Of a stretch of DNA of 64,000 bases, positions 43,622 to 52,183 are shown piece after piece. How positions within the stretch are numbered: the stretch's first letter is position 1; each line of letters begins with the position of its first letter. Origin of the DNA: Maridesulfovibrio sp. Lineage in GTDB: Bacteria; Desulfobacterota; Desulfovibrionia; Desulfovibrionales; Desulfovibrionaceae. The translations under genes were made by a program, and so were the position numbers. The DNA lies in the NCBI RefSeq assembly GCF_963666665.1, contig NZ_OY762999.1, forward strand, positions 3,692,001 through 3,756,000, given 5' to 3'. The notes under the pieces were generated by a model, which was not told where the DNA came from, did not search any database, and worked only from the letters and a program-made list of their open reading frames with translations.

Positions 43622-45289
43622 TTATTTCTTCATCTTACCTGTGACCATGCTACGGACAAGGGCGAATACGCTTTCTCCGGTGGTGCAGAGGTAGAGATGG
43701 ATTACGATGAAGAGGACCATCAGGAATGCTGCTCCAGTGTGAACCAGAGAAACAAGATGCTTGCCGTTCATACCCATCAGTTCTGGGGGGATAACTTCAG
43801 GGATAAACAAAGCCAGCCCGGATGCAATCAATGCAGGGAACAGTACAAAGAGTACGGACAAATAAGCAGTCTGCTGTAAGGGATTCAGACGCTTTGCAGG
43901 ATCATGTCCGGCCGGGTTCTCTTGTCCGCTGTAAATTCCCAGCATGTAGTATTTAGCCTGCGCAAAGCTTGCGGAAATGAAATCCGCACGCGGCAGATAC
44001 TGCATGAACTGTCCGCTAAGGATCAGATAGAGCAAGTACAGAATCCAGAGTGCTACAAGCCCAAGAGCAAAGTATGCGTGGGTGGATTGCGCAGGCTCAA
44101 AACCCATGCCGATCCCGAAGTGCATGGCGAATCCACTCACAATCAGGATTGCGAACAGGATTGCGTTGATCCAGTGCCAGAGTCTGACAGTAAACGGGAA
44201 CATGGTCACGGTTTCACCCTGAACATGAGTAGCTTTCGAACCCATCATACGTAGAGCCGCATGAACTGCGATTAAAAGCAGCATGGCCACCAGAATCTGG
44301 ACAAACTTAATATTCAGCCACGGGGTCTGGGTTACACCGAGGATGTACTTGTTTTCGAGCAGACGGGTATTCATGAATCCGAGTACGGAGTCAGCTTCGC
44401 CCACGGAAGCTTTGATGGCTTCTGCATTTTTGGTCTTCAATTCAGTGTCATCAAAGAGACCTTTATTAACCATTGCAAAGGCACGTTGTTCACTGCGGTA
44501 TTTGTTGAGCTTGGTAGTCATGGCGGATGACTTGGAATGACAGCTCTCGCAGTTGACTTTGGTGTCTTTGACTTCCATGATTACGTGTACTTCAGTCCCC
44601 TCTTTTCCTCCGTGACAGGCTACACAACTAACGGATTCAAAATGCTTTTCCTTATTGGGCAAAAACCAATGGCCCATCTTCTGGTCGAGCAGTTTTTTAT
44701 CGGTCATCTTTTGGTAGCCACGCAGGTCGGAGTGGCACCTGAAGCAGCGTTCATTTGTCTCAGTCACACTTGAGGCTATTTCTTCGGTCCTTTCCGGGAG
44801 ATGGAAAGTATGAGTATCATGGCAAGATGCACAGCTGAATTCCTTACCCTTCTTAACTATGGCCTTGGTATGGTAGCTGTAGTCAACCTGTTTGTAGATA
44901 TCCTTGAAGTAATTGCCGTGGCAGGACTGGCAGTCCATGGGCTTTTTGTTTTTGAATTTATGGGGTGCACTCGCAAAAGCGTCTTCCGTTGCTCCTTCGT
45001 GACAACTTTGGCAACTTTGCCCGCTATGCACGGAGTTACGGTAGTCCACCTCATCAACATGTAGCTGAAGAGTACGGCCCCGGTCAGTTACCCATCTTGC
45101 GGTAATCTCAGCATCACCATGGCAGGAGAAGCATTTCTGATTCTGCTTCAGCGCACCTTGGCGCAACTGGGCGGCCTTTGAGTATAATTGCTCTGAATGG
45201 GCGGCTGTATCGCCCGCTGCATGGACTACTCCGGCCATAAATAAGGCAAGAGTCAAGACCAGGCAAACAGAAGCCTGTTTAATAAGCAT
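43622..45289 (-). CDS. Heptahaem cytochrome c fused to cytochrome b561-like membrane domain
   Basis: 555 residues: signal peptide, then a periplasmic region (25-255) with seven CxxCH haem motifs (CFSCH, CQSCH, CQSCH, CASCH, CFRCH, CVACH, CESCH), then a helix near 330-345 and a four-helix cytochrome b domain (PFTVRLWHWINAILFAILIVSGFAMH...) with paired His ligands, similar to hydrogenase/formate-dehydrogenase b subunits. It should oxidise menaquinol and pass electrons through its haems to the tetrahaem protein and flavoprotein encoded just upstream. The fusion of both electron-transfer modules in one chain is notable. It is second to last in the operon, with its own hairpins after the stop. Confidence 0.88.
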   Translation of the reverse strand: MLIKQASVCLVLTLALFMAGVVHAAGDTAAHSEQLYSKAAQLRQGALKQNQKCFSCHGDAEITARWVTDRGRTLQLHVDEVDYRNSVHSGQSCQSCHEGATEDAFASAPHKFKNKKPMDCQSCHGNYFKDIYKQVDYSYHTKAIVKKGKEFSCASCHDTHTFHLPERTEEIASSVTETNERCFRCHSDLRGYQKMTDKKLLDQKMGHWFLPNKEKHFESVSCVACHGGKEGTEVHVIMEVKDTKVNCESCHSKSSAMTTKLNKYRSEQRAFAMVNKGLFDDTELKTKNAEAIKASVGEADSVLGFMNTRLLENKYILGVTQTPWLNIKFVQILVAMLLLIAVHAALRMMGSKATHVQGETVTMFPFTVRLWHWINAILFAILIVSGFAMHFGIGMGFEPAQSTHAYFALGLVALWILYLLYLILSGQFMQYLPRADFISASFAQAKYYMLGIYSGQENPAGHDPAKRLNPLQQTAYLSVLFVLFPALIASGLALFIPEVIPPELMGMNGKHLVSLVHTGAAFLMVLFIVIHLYLCTTGESVFALVRSMVTGKMKK

Positions 45290-45312
45290 GCGAAATTCCT
45301 CCTGATTAATTC

Positions 45313-45786
45313 TTAGGGAACCTGGTAATCAAAGTGGTGGCAGTTTTTGCAGTAAAACTCAGATTTACCGTGCTCTCTATGACAGGTGTCACAGGGGAGT
45401 TCCTTGGCCCAGTGCGGGGAGTTATGCGGATTGGGTTCAAGTTTTTCAGTGCGCTTGGCGACATCTTCGGGAGTGCCGTGGCAGTTGGCACAATTGCGGG
45501 TATCAGGCGGTGCTGTGGGGGCTTTCACTCCGTGGCAAAGTTCGCAGTTAGCACCGTTCTGGTGAACCTTTCTGTGGTAGCTTTTGACTGGAAGTTTGTC
45601 GAAGACTACATTGTCGATAATGTCGATAGTGAACTGTTTGGTCTTGTGCTGCTCCATATCAATTTCGGCAACACTCTTTTCTTTTTCAGCTTTATCCTGT
45701 GCGCGCAGTGCGTTGGGCGCAAGGAAAGTTCCCATTGCAAACAGAAGTAGAATCGTCCCGAAGGCGAATGTCTTTGTATTTTTCAT
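45313..45786 (-). CDS. Periplasmic tetrahaem cytochrome c
   Basis: 157 residues with a signal peptide and four CxxCH motifs (CELCH, CANCH, CDTCH, CKNCH) plus extra histidines for axial ligation. It resembles the haem domain of tetrahaem flavocytochrome c (fumarate reductase) as a separate subunit, which fits the adjacent flavoprotein lacking haem motifs. It starts 24 bp after the flavoprotein stop with AAAGGA upstream. Its role should be electron relay from the cytochrome b/c protein to FAD. Confidence 0.88.
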   Translation of the reverse strand: MKNTKTFAFGTILLLFAMGTFLAPNALRAQDKAEKEKSVAEIDMEQHKTKQFTIDIIDNVVFDKLPVKSYHRKVHQNGANCELCHGVKAPTAPPDTRNCANCHGTPEDVAKRTEKLEPNPHNSPHWAKELPCDTCHREHGKSEFYCKNCHHFDYQVP

Positions 45787-45810
45787 TGGAATGTCCTTTT
45801 TAAACTAATC

Positions 45811-47385
45811 TTAACTAGATTCGTTTCCAGCAACGCTGTTTCCAGCGATACGTCCCATGACCAGGCAGTCGGTGATTGCGCAACTGCCGAGACGGCTTGC
45901 CCCGTGGGGGCCGCCGGTTACTTCACCTGCGGCATAAAGGCCGTTGATAGGCTTGAAGTTCTGGGAATGAAGGACATGGCCTTTTACGTCGATTTCGACG
46001 CCGCCCATGCAGTGGTGCACTTTGGGCCAGCCGCGCACGGCGTAAAAAGGCGCTTTGACGATGGGCGTTGCGGTGCTCAGCGGTTTGCCGAATTCTGGAT
46101 CGTGGTTATCCGCAACGTATTTGTTGTAGTTGCTGATGGTTTCGGAGAGCTTGGCAGCCGGGATATTGTAAAAATTAGCCAACTGCTCAATGGTATCAAA
46201 ACTGTGCACAACCTTATATTTCAGGCAGCGGTCCAGAGTTGGGCAGGCTTCTGCGCCTTTGCTGTCGACGATGATGATCGGGTAGTCGGGAGTGCCGTTG
46301 GCATCTACTTTCTTGAGCATTATATCGGCGCGGGTCTTGCGGTCAGCCAGTTCATTTACAAAGCGGGTTCCGCTGGAACGGTCAACCATTACACCGTAGC
46401 GGAATCCGGACTGGATGTTGAACATGGAGGCAACTCCGAATCCCTTTTCGTCCGGGGAAGCCCACGGGCCGAGCTGAATGAGAGACATTTGTACGGGAAC
46501 GGCCCCGGCACGGAAGGCCGCGCGCATGGCTTCACCTGTTGCACCGAGTTGGTTGGTACTGTCGATCTCGCCTGCCAGACGGGGGTCCTGAGCAGCACGG
46601 AATTTAGCATCCTGACTGAAGCCGCCAGTGGCGAGGACCACTCCTTTGCGGGCGCGGAACATACGAACCTGTCCACTCTCTTCGTCCGGGAAACGATAAC
46701 CGTCGCGGGCGCGAATGCCGACGATGCGTTCATCATCGTTGACGATGAAGTCGAGCATTTTGCAACCGGTGCGCAGGACAACGCCTTCAGCACGGGCGGT
46801 GTCCACCAGCGGACGTACAATGCCGGAACCGGAAGCATTGTGGGTCAGGTAGGTACGGGCTACGGAGTGTCCGCCGAGCCATGAAAGTTTGGGCTTAAAT
46901 ACAGCGCCGCACTGGATAACGAAATTGTAGGCATCTATGGAGCCTTCGGCGATGGCTTTCGTAATTTCAACATGGTTGATACCACGTCCGGCCTTGAGCA
47001 TATCATTGACCATGGTATCGATGCTGTCTTTAACGCCTTCCTTTTTTTGCAGTTCACTGCCTGCCACAGCAAAAAGGCCGCCGTTGATGCAGGAGTTGCC
47101 GCCCAGCACGCGCATTTTTTCAACGACCATAACATCGAGTCCCTTACGGCGCGCTTCAATAGCTGCGGACAAAGCGGCAAAACCGCTGCCGATAACCAGC
47201 ACGTCGAATTCCCCGTCCCACTTTGTGGTCGGTAGCTCGGAACGGACCGAAGGTGCTTTTTCACTGGCAAGACTGCCGGTCGCACCGAAAAGGACAGCTC
47301 CAGCCGCCATGGCGCCTCCATTCATGAGCAGCTTACGACGGGACATCATAGCTGCTTTACCTTTTGTACCCTTAGAATCAGGCAT
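45811..47385 (-). CDS. Tat-exported FAD reductase of the fumarate/urocanate/acrylate reductase family
   Basis: 524 residues from ATG 47385, 9 bp after AAGGAG (the ATG at 47394 abuts it). It has a Tat signal (SRRKLLMNGGAMAAG), FAD-binding GxGxxG (VLVIGSGFAALSAAIEA) and the C-terminal FAD motif (GLYAAGEVTGGPHGASRLG). Active-site-type residues of the flavocytochrome c family are recognisable (VHHCMGG; Arg in ASRLG), but GNAI-like residues at the end are replaced by GSCAITDC, so the substrate is probably not fumarate. Next to dddY, acrylate to propionate is the best guess: Desulfovibrio acrylicus is known to respire acrylate released from DMSP. Other enoates remain possible. Confidence 0.85.
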   Translation of the reverse strand: MPDSKGTKGKAAMMSRRKLLMNGGAMAAGAVLFGATGSLASEKAPSVRSELPTTKWDGEFDVLVIGSGFAALSAAIEARRKGLDVMVVEKMRVLGGNSCINGGLFAVAGSELQKKEGVKDSIDTMVNDMLKAGRGINHVEITKAIAEGSIDAYNFVIQCGAVFKPKLSWLGGHSVARTYLTHNASGSGIVRPLVDTARAEGVVLRTGCKMLDFIVNDDERIVGIRARDGYRFPDEESGQVRMFRARKGVVLATGGFSQDAKFRAAQDPRLAGEIDSTNQLGATGEAMRAAFRAGAVPVQMSLIQLGPWASPDEKGFGVASMFNIQSGFRYGVMVDRSSGTRFVNELADRKTRADIMLKKVDANGTPDYPIIIVDSKGAEACPTLDRCLKYKVVHSFDTIEQLANFYNIPAAKLSETISNYNKYVADNHDPEFGKPLSTATPIVKAPFYAVRGWPKVHHCMGGVEIDVKGHVLHSQNFKPINGLYAAGEVTGGPHGASRLGSCAITDCLVMGRIAGNSVAGNESS

Positions 47386-47463
47386 ACACTTCATCTCCTT
47401 TAAAATTGCACTCTAAGTCTCAGTGGACAGCACAGTTTCGTTGCCACAGTCCTCCAACCGTGA

Positions 47464-47805
47464 TTACAAGGCAACGTCACCTGCAGGTCCGCTGGCAAGC
47501 TCCCTGAGGTCTTCGAAGTCAGCTGATCCGAGAAAGCGGCGTTGTTCCATTCCGGCGAAGAAGAGTAGGAAAGTGGGACTGCCATCCAACTTCAGGTTCT
47601 TCTCAAAGTATGAACCGTATGCGGGATTAAGGATCGCACAGGTAACGCGTTTGGCAGCCGATTGTGCAAAGTCCGCAAGAATCTGCATCTGTCTGCTTGA
47701 GATCAGGTCATCCGAAAGATACCCCACAACCAGCAGTCCCATATTTTTTTTAATCAGGGAGTCGTACTGGTCGGGAGTCAGCATTTTACATCTGTTAAGA
47801 GTCAT
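47464..47805 (-). CDS. Thioredoxin-fold protein, first gene of the DMSP/acrylate operon
   Basis: 113 residues from ATG 47805, with GGAGCG 5 bp upstream. The strand-helix pattern (GLLVVGYLSDDL, ADFAQSAAKRVTCAILNP, SPTFLLFFAGMEQRRFLGSAD) including the cis-Pro before TFLLF is thioredoxin-like, but no CxxC active site is present, so it is not a normal oxidoreductase. It has no signal peptide. It could be a chaperone for the Tat-exported flavoprotein that follows, as small cytoplasmic proteins often are in such operons; that is inference. Confidence 0.7.
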   Translation of the reverse strand: MTLNRCKMLTPDQYDSLIKKNMGLLVVGYLSDDLISSRQMQILADFAQSAAKRVTCAILNPAYGSYFEKNLKLDGSPTFLLFFAGMEQRRFLGSADFEDLRELASGPAGDVAL

Positions 47806-47827
47806 GTTTACGCTCCTGCGTTCCCGT

Positions 47828-47843
47828 AGCAGTTCGCGTGCCA
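47828..47843 (-). promoter_or_regulatory. Sigma-54 (-24/-12) promoter of the DMSP/acrylate operon
   Basis: The minus strand reads TGGCACGCGAACTGCT: TGGCAC at -24 and TGC at -12, with GG and GC 10 bp apart. It is 23-38 bp upstream of the first start codon (47805), so the 5' leader would be very short. A sigma-54 activator gene and activator-type palindromes lie directly upstream. Confidence 0.75.
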
Positions 47844-47947
47844 CAATTTTAAAGTAGGCATAAGTAGTTAATTTTAAATGTTTTATACTAAAAAAGTATT
47901 ATACAAAAAACGTTTTAAACGTTTTGTTTGTTCTATATTTCACACAA

Positions 47948-48032
47948 AGTGTAACGTGTAATGTTACACTATTTTTTACACTTTTTGTTACACGACACAT
48001 GTAACAAACAATTCGAACATGTCAAAGTGTAA
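47948..48032. promoter_or_regulatory. Cluster of GTGTAAC palindromes (probable activator binding sites)
   Basis: AGTGTAAC-N7-GTTACACT at 47948-47970 is a perfect inverted repeat. TTGTTAC-N9-GTAACAA at 47985-48007 is another, and single half-sites sit at 47976-47982 and 48026-48032. They are 100-200 bp upstream of the sigma-54 promoter at 47828, the usual place for enhancer sites. The same half-site occurs upstream of the OYE gene (49671) and near 51971 upstream of the TetR gene. Confidence 0.65.
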
Positions 48033-48048
48033 AGATCATAATTGCAGT

Positions 48049-49572
48049 TTACGATTCAGCGAATCCAGCCTTCTTCATCCAGCGATAAAGTGTTGGCCGA
48101 CTTATGCCAAGAATTCGAGCGGCCCGAGCTTTTTTCCATTCTGCCTGCTCCAAAGCATCAAGCACCTTTTGCTTATCAAAAGCATGCCGTCTGGAAGATG
48201 ATTCAGAGGTTACAGCAGGAGCCGCAGCTTCATGCCGGACCACTTGTTTCACATCTGAATGATCACAAAAACAAATGAAATTTTTCCTGAAATTCTGCGG
48301 AAGATGAATAGTCTGCAAGACCTCATCAAGACACAGGATTGCCGCATACTCAATGCAATGCCGCAGCTCACGGACATTCCCAGGCCAATCGTACTTAACA
48401 AGGGCATCCATGAATTCCGGTGAGAAGGCTTTTATGGAGCGCCCCAGTTCATTATTGAAGGTATTCATAAAACTCTCCGCCAGCAGCGGAATATCTTCCC
48501 TGCGCTCTCTGAGCGGAGGGAGCTCAATTTGAAACACATTAAGCCTATAGTACAAGTCCTTACGAAAGGAACCGTCCTTAACTTTTTGTACCAGATCGGC
48601 ATTTGTGGCTGTAACCACGCGCACATCAGCCTTACGCGGCTTGGAGCTGCCAACACGTTCGTATTCTTTGTACTCCAAAAAACGCAAAAGTTTAAGCTGT
48701 ATAGAAAGAGGGAGGTCTCCTATTTCATCAAGAAAGAGAGTTCCTCCTTCAGCTGCGGCAACACGCCCTTCAGAATCACGTGAAGCTCCGGTAAACGCTC
48801 CGCGTACATGCCCAAACAATTCACTTTCCAGCAGTGATTCCGACAAAGCCGCGCAGTTTACCTTCACAATTCTTTTCTCCGCTCTGCCCCCGGTGTAATG
48901 CAATGCATCTGCAATCAATTCCTTACCCGTACCGGATTCCCCGGCAATCAACACAGTGGTTGCAATGTCCGAAAGGCTGTGCACCAGAGTGGCAACCCTT
49001 TTCATAGAGTCGCTTTTTCCGACCATGTTGTTGAGCAGTTTGCGGTCTTCCAGTTGTTGTTCCAGAACCGCGAGTCTGGTCATATCCTTAATGACAAGTA
49101 CCGCACCTCCGAAGCTATATTCTCCGGTGCGCAAGGGGGCAGCGTTGAGTTCCAGTTTACATACCTTGCCCTCCGGCGTGGTTGTATTTACCCGGAAATG
49201 GGAGGTCAGCCTGCCCAGCTCCAGGGTCTGGCGGATTACGCTGTTGTACGGTGCGGAGTTTTTGCCGAAACATTGCTCAAAAGTCTTACCTTTGTAGTCT
49301 GTTAGAATGCCACCATAAAGGGAAAGGAAAGCCGCGTTGGCAGAAAGGATGCGTATATCCTCGTCCACAGTGACAATCGCATCCGGGATGCTGTTAAATG
49401 AATTCTCCAGATTTAAACGCAAGCGATGAAGTTCATTGGTGCTTTTCTGGAGTTCCTGTTGAGCAGTTTCCAGTGTAGTTCTAAGGATGCATTGAAGATC
49501 CTTATCACGCACTTCATCAATGCGTTTTAACACGTCGGCTATATTTAATTGATTAGGGTCGGGGGTTTTCAT
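48049..49572 (-). CDS. PAS-domain sigma-54-dependent activator, probable regulator of the dddY operon
   Basis: 507 residues from ATG 49572 (GTG 49596 adds eight residues). It has an N-terminal coiled coil, PAS domain (about 50-170, LNLENSFNSIPDAIVTVDEDIRILSAN), AAA+ domain with GESGTGKE, an intact GAFTGA loop, Walker B GTLFLDEIGDL, and a C-terminal Fis HTH (KKARAARILGISRPTLYRWMKKAG). A Cys/His-containing linker (FICFCDHSD) precedes the HTH. It is transcribed in the same direction as the operon at 47805, with the palindrome cluster between them. The PAS domain probably senses a small molecule such as acrylate or DMSP, or redox state; this is inferred from location. Confidence 0.88.
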   Translation of the reverse strand: MKTPDPNQLNIADVLKRIDEVRDKDLQCILRTTLETAQQELQKSTNELHRLRLNLENSFNSIPDAIVTVDEDIRILSANAAFLSLYGGILTDYKGKTFEQCFGKNSAPYNSVIRQTLELGRLTSHFRVNTTTPEGKVCKLELNAAPLRTGEYSFGGAVLVIKDMTRLAVLEQQLEDRKLLNNMVGKSDSMKRVATLVHSLSDIATTVLIAGESGTGKELIADALHYTGGRAEKRIVKVNCAALSESLLESELFGHVRGAFTGASRDSEGRVAAAEGGTLFLDEIGDLPLSIQLKLLRFLEYKEYERVGSSKPRKADVRVVTATNADLVQKVKDGSFRKDLYYRLNVFQIELPPLRERREDIPLLAESFMNTFNNELGRSIKAFSPEFMDALVKYDWPGNVRELRHCIEYAAILCLDEVLQTIHLPQNFRKNFICFCDHSDVKQVVRHEAAAPAVTSESSSRRHAFDKQKVLDALEQAEWKKARAARILGISRPTLYRWMKKAGFAES

Positions 49573-49633
49573 GTCGGCTCTTAATTTGGTGTTCACTCTT
49601 TTCTATGAAAGCAAAGAATTTGAGTCAAGAATC

Positions 49634-49650
49634 AGGCACAGTTGATGCAA
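49634..49650 (+). promoter_or_regulatory. Putative sigma-54 promoter of the OYE-family gene
   Basis: AGGCACAGTTGATGCAA carries GG and GC 10 bp apart, close to the consensus, about 80 bp before ATG 49729. A GTGTAAC half-site follows at 49671. It is divergent from the activator gene at 49572, consistent with control by the same activator. Confidence 0.5.
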
Positions 49651-49728
49651 ATGCTATTCCGGGGAAAAACAAAGTGTAACATCTTACTGTAAAGTTATGA
49701 TTCAAACAATTTCATATTAGGAATAAAA

Positions 49729-50820
49729 ATGAAGACTATTTTTGAAGAGTGTAAACTCGGTCCGCTGAATCTTAAAAACAGGCTGGTCCGCAGTGCCACT
49801 TGGGAAAACATGACCACCGAGAACGGGCACATGACTCCCCGACTTTACGAGATATACAAAACTCTGGCTGAAAACGAAGTGGGTCTGATCATCACCGGGT
49901 ACGCCAATGTGGTGGCTGAGGAGCAACCCAATCCGGGCATGATGGGCATTTACGAGGATTCTTTCATAGCCGATTATCGCAAACTGACTGACACAGTACA
50001 CAAACACGGTTCCAAAATTATCCTTCAGATTGCCTATGGTGGCACCAAAACCACTTACAACGTGGGCGAACGGAAGATCTTCGCGCCGAGTAGTGTTCCC
50101 GAGAGAAGCACTGGAACTTGCGGCACCCCCATGACTAAAGAGGATATCAGTAATATCGTTCAAGCATTTGCCGATGCCGGTAGGCGGGCCAAGGAATCAA
50201 GTTTTGATGGGGTTGAAATCCACGCAGCTCATACCTACCTGGTCAATCAGTTTTTGAGTCCGTACTATAATAGGCGCACTGATGAATACGGAGGCTCATT
50301 GGAAAACCGCATGCGTTTTCTGGTTGAAATATATGAAGCCATGCGCAAAGAAGTCGGTGCTGAATATCCGGTTCTGGTTAAGCTCACCGCCAGTGAATTT
50401 TTCAAAGGCGGACTTAATTTTGATGAAACAAGGTTGATTAGTATTAAGTTGGAAAAGTTGGGCGTGGATGGTTTGGAAATATCCGGCAATATTCACGGCA
50501 AGGCGAAATCCTTAGCCGGTGAATTTTTCGATGGTTATGAACTCAAAAAACAGGGCTACTTTGCCGAATATGGAGACATCATCAGCCGAGATGTGAATAT
50601 CCCGGTCATTACCGTAGGCGGCTTGTCACAACCGGATCATATCGAATCCATACTCAACGAAACGGAGATTGAACTCTTCGGCTTATCCCGCCCTCTACTG
50701 GCAGAACCAGACTTGTTCAAACGTTGGAAAGAGGGTGATACAAAACGGGCAAAATGCGTGCATTGTTCCAAATGTCGAAATGAAAATGGGAATTATTGTG
50801 CCGTATTTAAAGGTAAATAG
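49729..50820 (+). CDS. Old Yellow Enzyme-family NADH:flavin oxidoreductase
   Basis: 363 residues: an FMN TIM barrel with LGPLNLKNRLVRSATWE, the HAAHTYLVNQFLSPYYNRRTDEYGGSLENR signature with active-site His/His-type positions and the FMN phosphate motif near the end (LFGLSRPLLAEPDL). A C-terminal CxxC...C tail (CVHCSKCRNENGNYC) may bind Fe-S or be structural. There is no second FAD/NADH module as in 2,4-dienoyl-CoA reductase, so it resembles single-domain OYEs reducing activated C=C bonds. It is divergent from the PAS activator and adjacent to the acrylate operon, so an enoate or enal substrate is plausible. Confidence 0.87.
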   Translation: MKTIFEECKLGPLNLKNRLVRSATWENMTTENGHMTPRLYEIYKTLAENEVGLIITGYANVVAEEQPNPGMMGIYEDSFIADYRKLTDTVHKHGSKIILQIAYGGTKTTYNVGERKIFAPSSVPERSTGTCGTPMTKEDISNIVQAFADAGRRAKESSFDGVEIHAAHTYLVNQFLSPYYNRRTDEYGGSLENRMRFLVEIYEAMRKEVGAEYPVLVKLTASEFFKGGLNFDETRLISIKLEKLGVDGLEISGNIHGKAKSLAGEFFDGYELKKQGYFAEYGDIISRDVNIPVITVGGLSQPDHIESILNETEIELFGLSRPLLAEPDLFKRWKEGDTKRAKCVHCSKCRNENGNYCAVFKGK

Positions 50821-51067
50821 TGTTTTACTTTTGAAGCGAACTATTTTCCTAACAACTGAACGAGTGATACGAAATATCTAAAGCAGGCTATCTGGTTGCA
50901 GGGATTTCTATTGCGTTTGTCCTCCAGCCTGAAAAGCTAAAAGAATTTGTAGATCAAGTAGTTGCTTCGGTTAATGCGGATTAGCGCTTCGTAGTATACA
51001 ACTTTATTACTCAAAAAAGACCGACCTCCCTAAGGAGGACCCAATCTGGTATACAACTTTATTTTTA
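50821..51067 (+). mobile_element. Decayed Tn7-type left end (inner two sites) with gene debris
   Basis: GTATACAACTTTATT occurs at 50994-51008 and 51049-51063, 55 bp apart, in the same orientation as the left-end sites at 35827 and 35881 (54 bp apart). The bases after each site also match (ATTACTCAAAAAAGA against ATTACTCATAAAAGA; ATTTTTAAA against ATTTTTTAAA). The outermost site and ACA terminus are missing. Before them a frame ending at 50984 encodes the tail of an unknown protein (...EKLKEFVDQVVASVNAD). This is probably the far end of element B. Confidence 0.65.
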
Positions 51068-51763
51068 AATGAGGTCTTCCCCTATTCTGTACCGTTCAAA
51101 TATAAAGAAATTTGGCCTTCTGAGGGTGTCTTATGGGCAAGGAAGAAACGCGGTGCAGCGTATATTTCCGCTGAAGAATATGGCTGTCCGGGAGGAGTCT
51201 ATTACTGTTCCATGATGAAGCCCCATATTCGGTTTATCGAGCATTATGTTTCGACAGGTTTTGAAGGTTCACCCCTGCATGGTGAACGGTATATGCCCAA
51301 TCCGGACGCCATGCGGGAGTTCATGCTCAAGGTTGATCCGCGCAAGGCTCCGGCGAAGTACTGCATCTTCGAACCGTTGTCGCAGTTTTCCGATGCTGAG
51401 AAACCGGAGTTCGTAATATTCTTCGCACGTCCTGAAATATTAACCGGACTCTTTACCCAAACAGTGTTCACAACCGGGGACATGGAATGCGTTGTTTCTT
51501 CTTTCGGTGCCGGCTGTACCAATATTCTGGCTTGGCCGCTCTACTACAAGGAGCATGGACTGGAAAAGGCTGTGCTGGGCGGTATGGACCCTTCAGCCAG
51601 AAAATTTATGAAAACAGATGAGTTGACTTTTACCGTCTCCCTGGACCTGTATGAGAAAATGCTGGGCGCTTTACCGGAGTCCATGTTCAATCATGAAACT
51701 GATTGGAAGAGCGTGCGCAAAAAGGTTGAGCGCAGTGCTAAGGCTTGGGGTGAAGACGAATAA
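51068..51763 (+). pseudogene. DUF169-family gene, 5' end missing
   Basis: The frame is open from the Tn7-type end and reads FKYKEIWPSEGVLWARKKRGAAYISAEEYGCPGGVYYCS before the first ATG (51212). That segment includes the conserved CPGG region of DUF169 proteins, so the natural start lies upstream and has been lost at the junction near 51067. The remaining part (GAGCTNILAWPLYY, GGMDPSARKFM) is typical of the family, whose function is unknown (often near metal or tetrapyrrole genes in anaerobes). A shorter protein from 51212 could be made but would lack conserved N-terminal residues. Confidence 0.7.
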
Positions 51764-51850
51764 ATCGTGTTGATGGCAGAAGAATTAAAGGATGCAATTG
51801 TGCTGTTGAATTCAGCTGGTAATTAATTCCGCTTATTATTGTTGCAAGAA

Positions 51851-51885
51851 GCCCCGGAAGCATGGTCTTTCGGGGCATTATTTTT
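51851..51885 (+). terminator. Intrinsic terminator after DUF169 gene
   Basis: GCCCCGGAA (51851-51859) pairs with TTTCGGGGC (51868-51876), followed by ATTATTTTTA. It is placed 87 bp after the DUF169 stop. Confidence 0.7.
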
Positions 51886-52183
51886 ATGCAGCTATTCCTG
51901 ACAGGCGGGCAGGGCTATTGCAGTTAATGATTCAGGCTGTGTTAAATATTACGAATAACGTGTAACATTATTATCTTATAAGATAATTTCTATGAGCGAT
52001 AAAAGCGTTCGCCTTTTTTGCAGCGTTTAAAAAAAAATCTTGATTTTTTTTCATACATGAGATTCAATAGAACATAGAAAAATTGTCGTTTCTTTCGAAA
52101 TCTGATGTGGTATGCGCATGTATCCAGCTTCATGTGTTTTGCCACGTTTTCTCATTGTTTTTTCAAAAATATATAAGGATAAC
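51886..52183. promoter_or_regulatory. Upstream region of tetR-like gene
   Basis: About 300 bp without a gene. It is A/T-rich from 51940 and contains an ACGTGTAACATTATT motif near 51969 related to the GTGTAAC sites at 47948. AAGGA lies just before ATG 52184. An in-frame ATG at 52112 has no ribosome site and was not used. Confidence 0.45.

Noticed and set aside
45904..46884. 326-codon plus-strand frame opposite the flavoprotein
   Set aside because: Shadow of a gene with Tat signal and full FAD domain on the minus strand.
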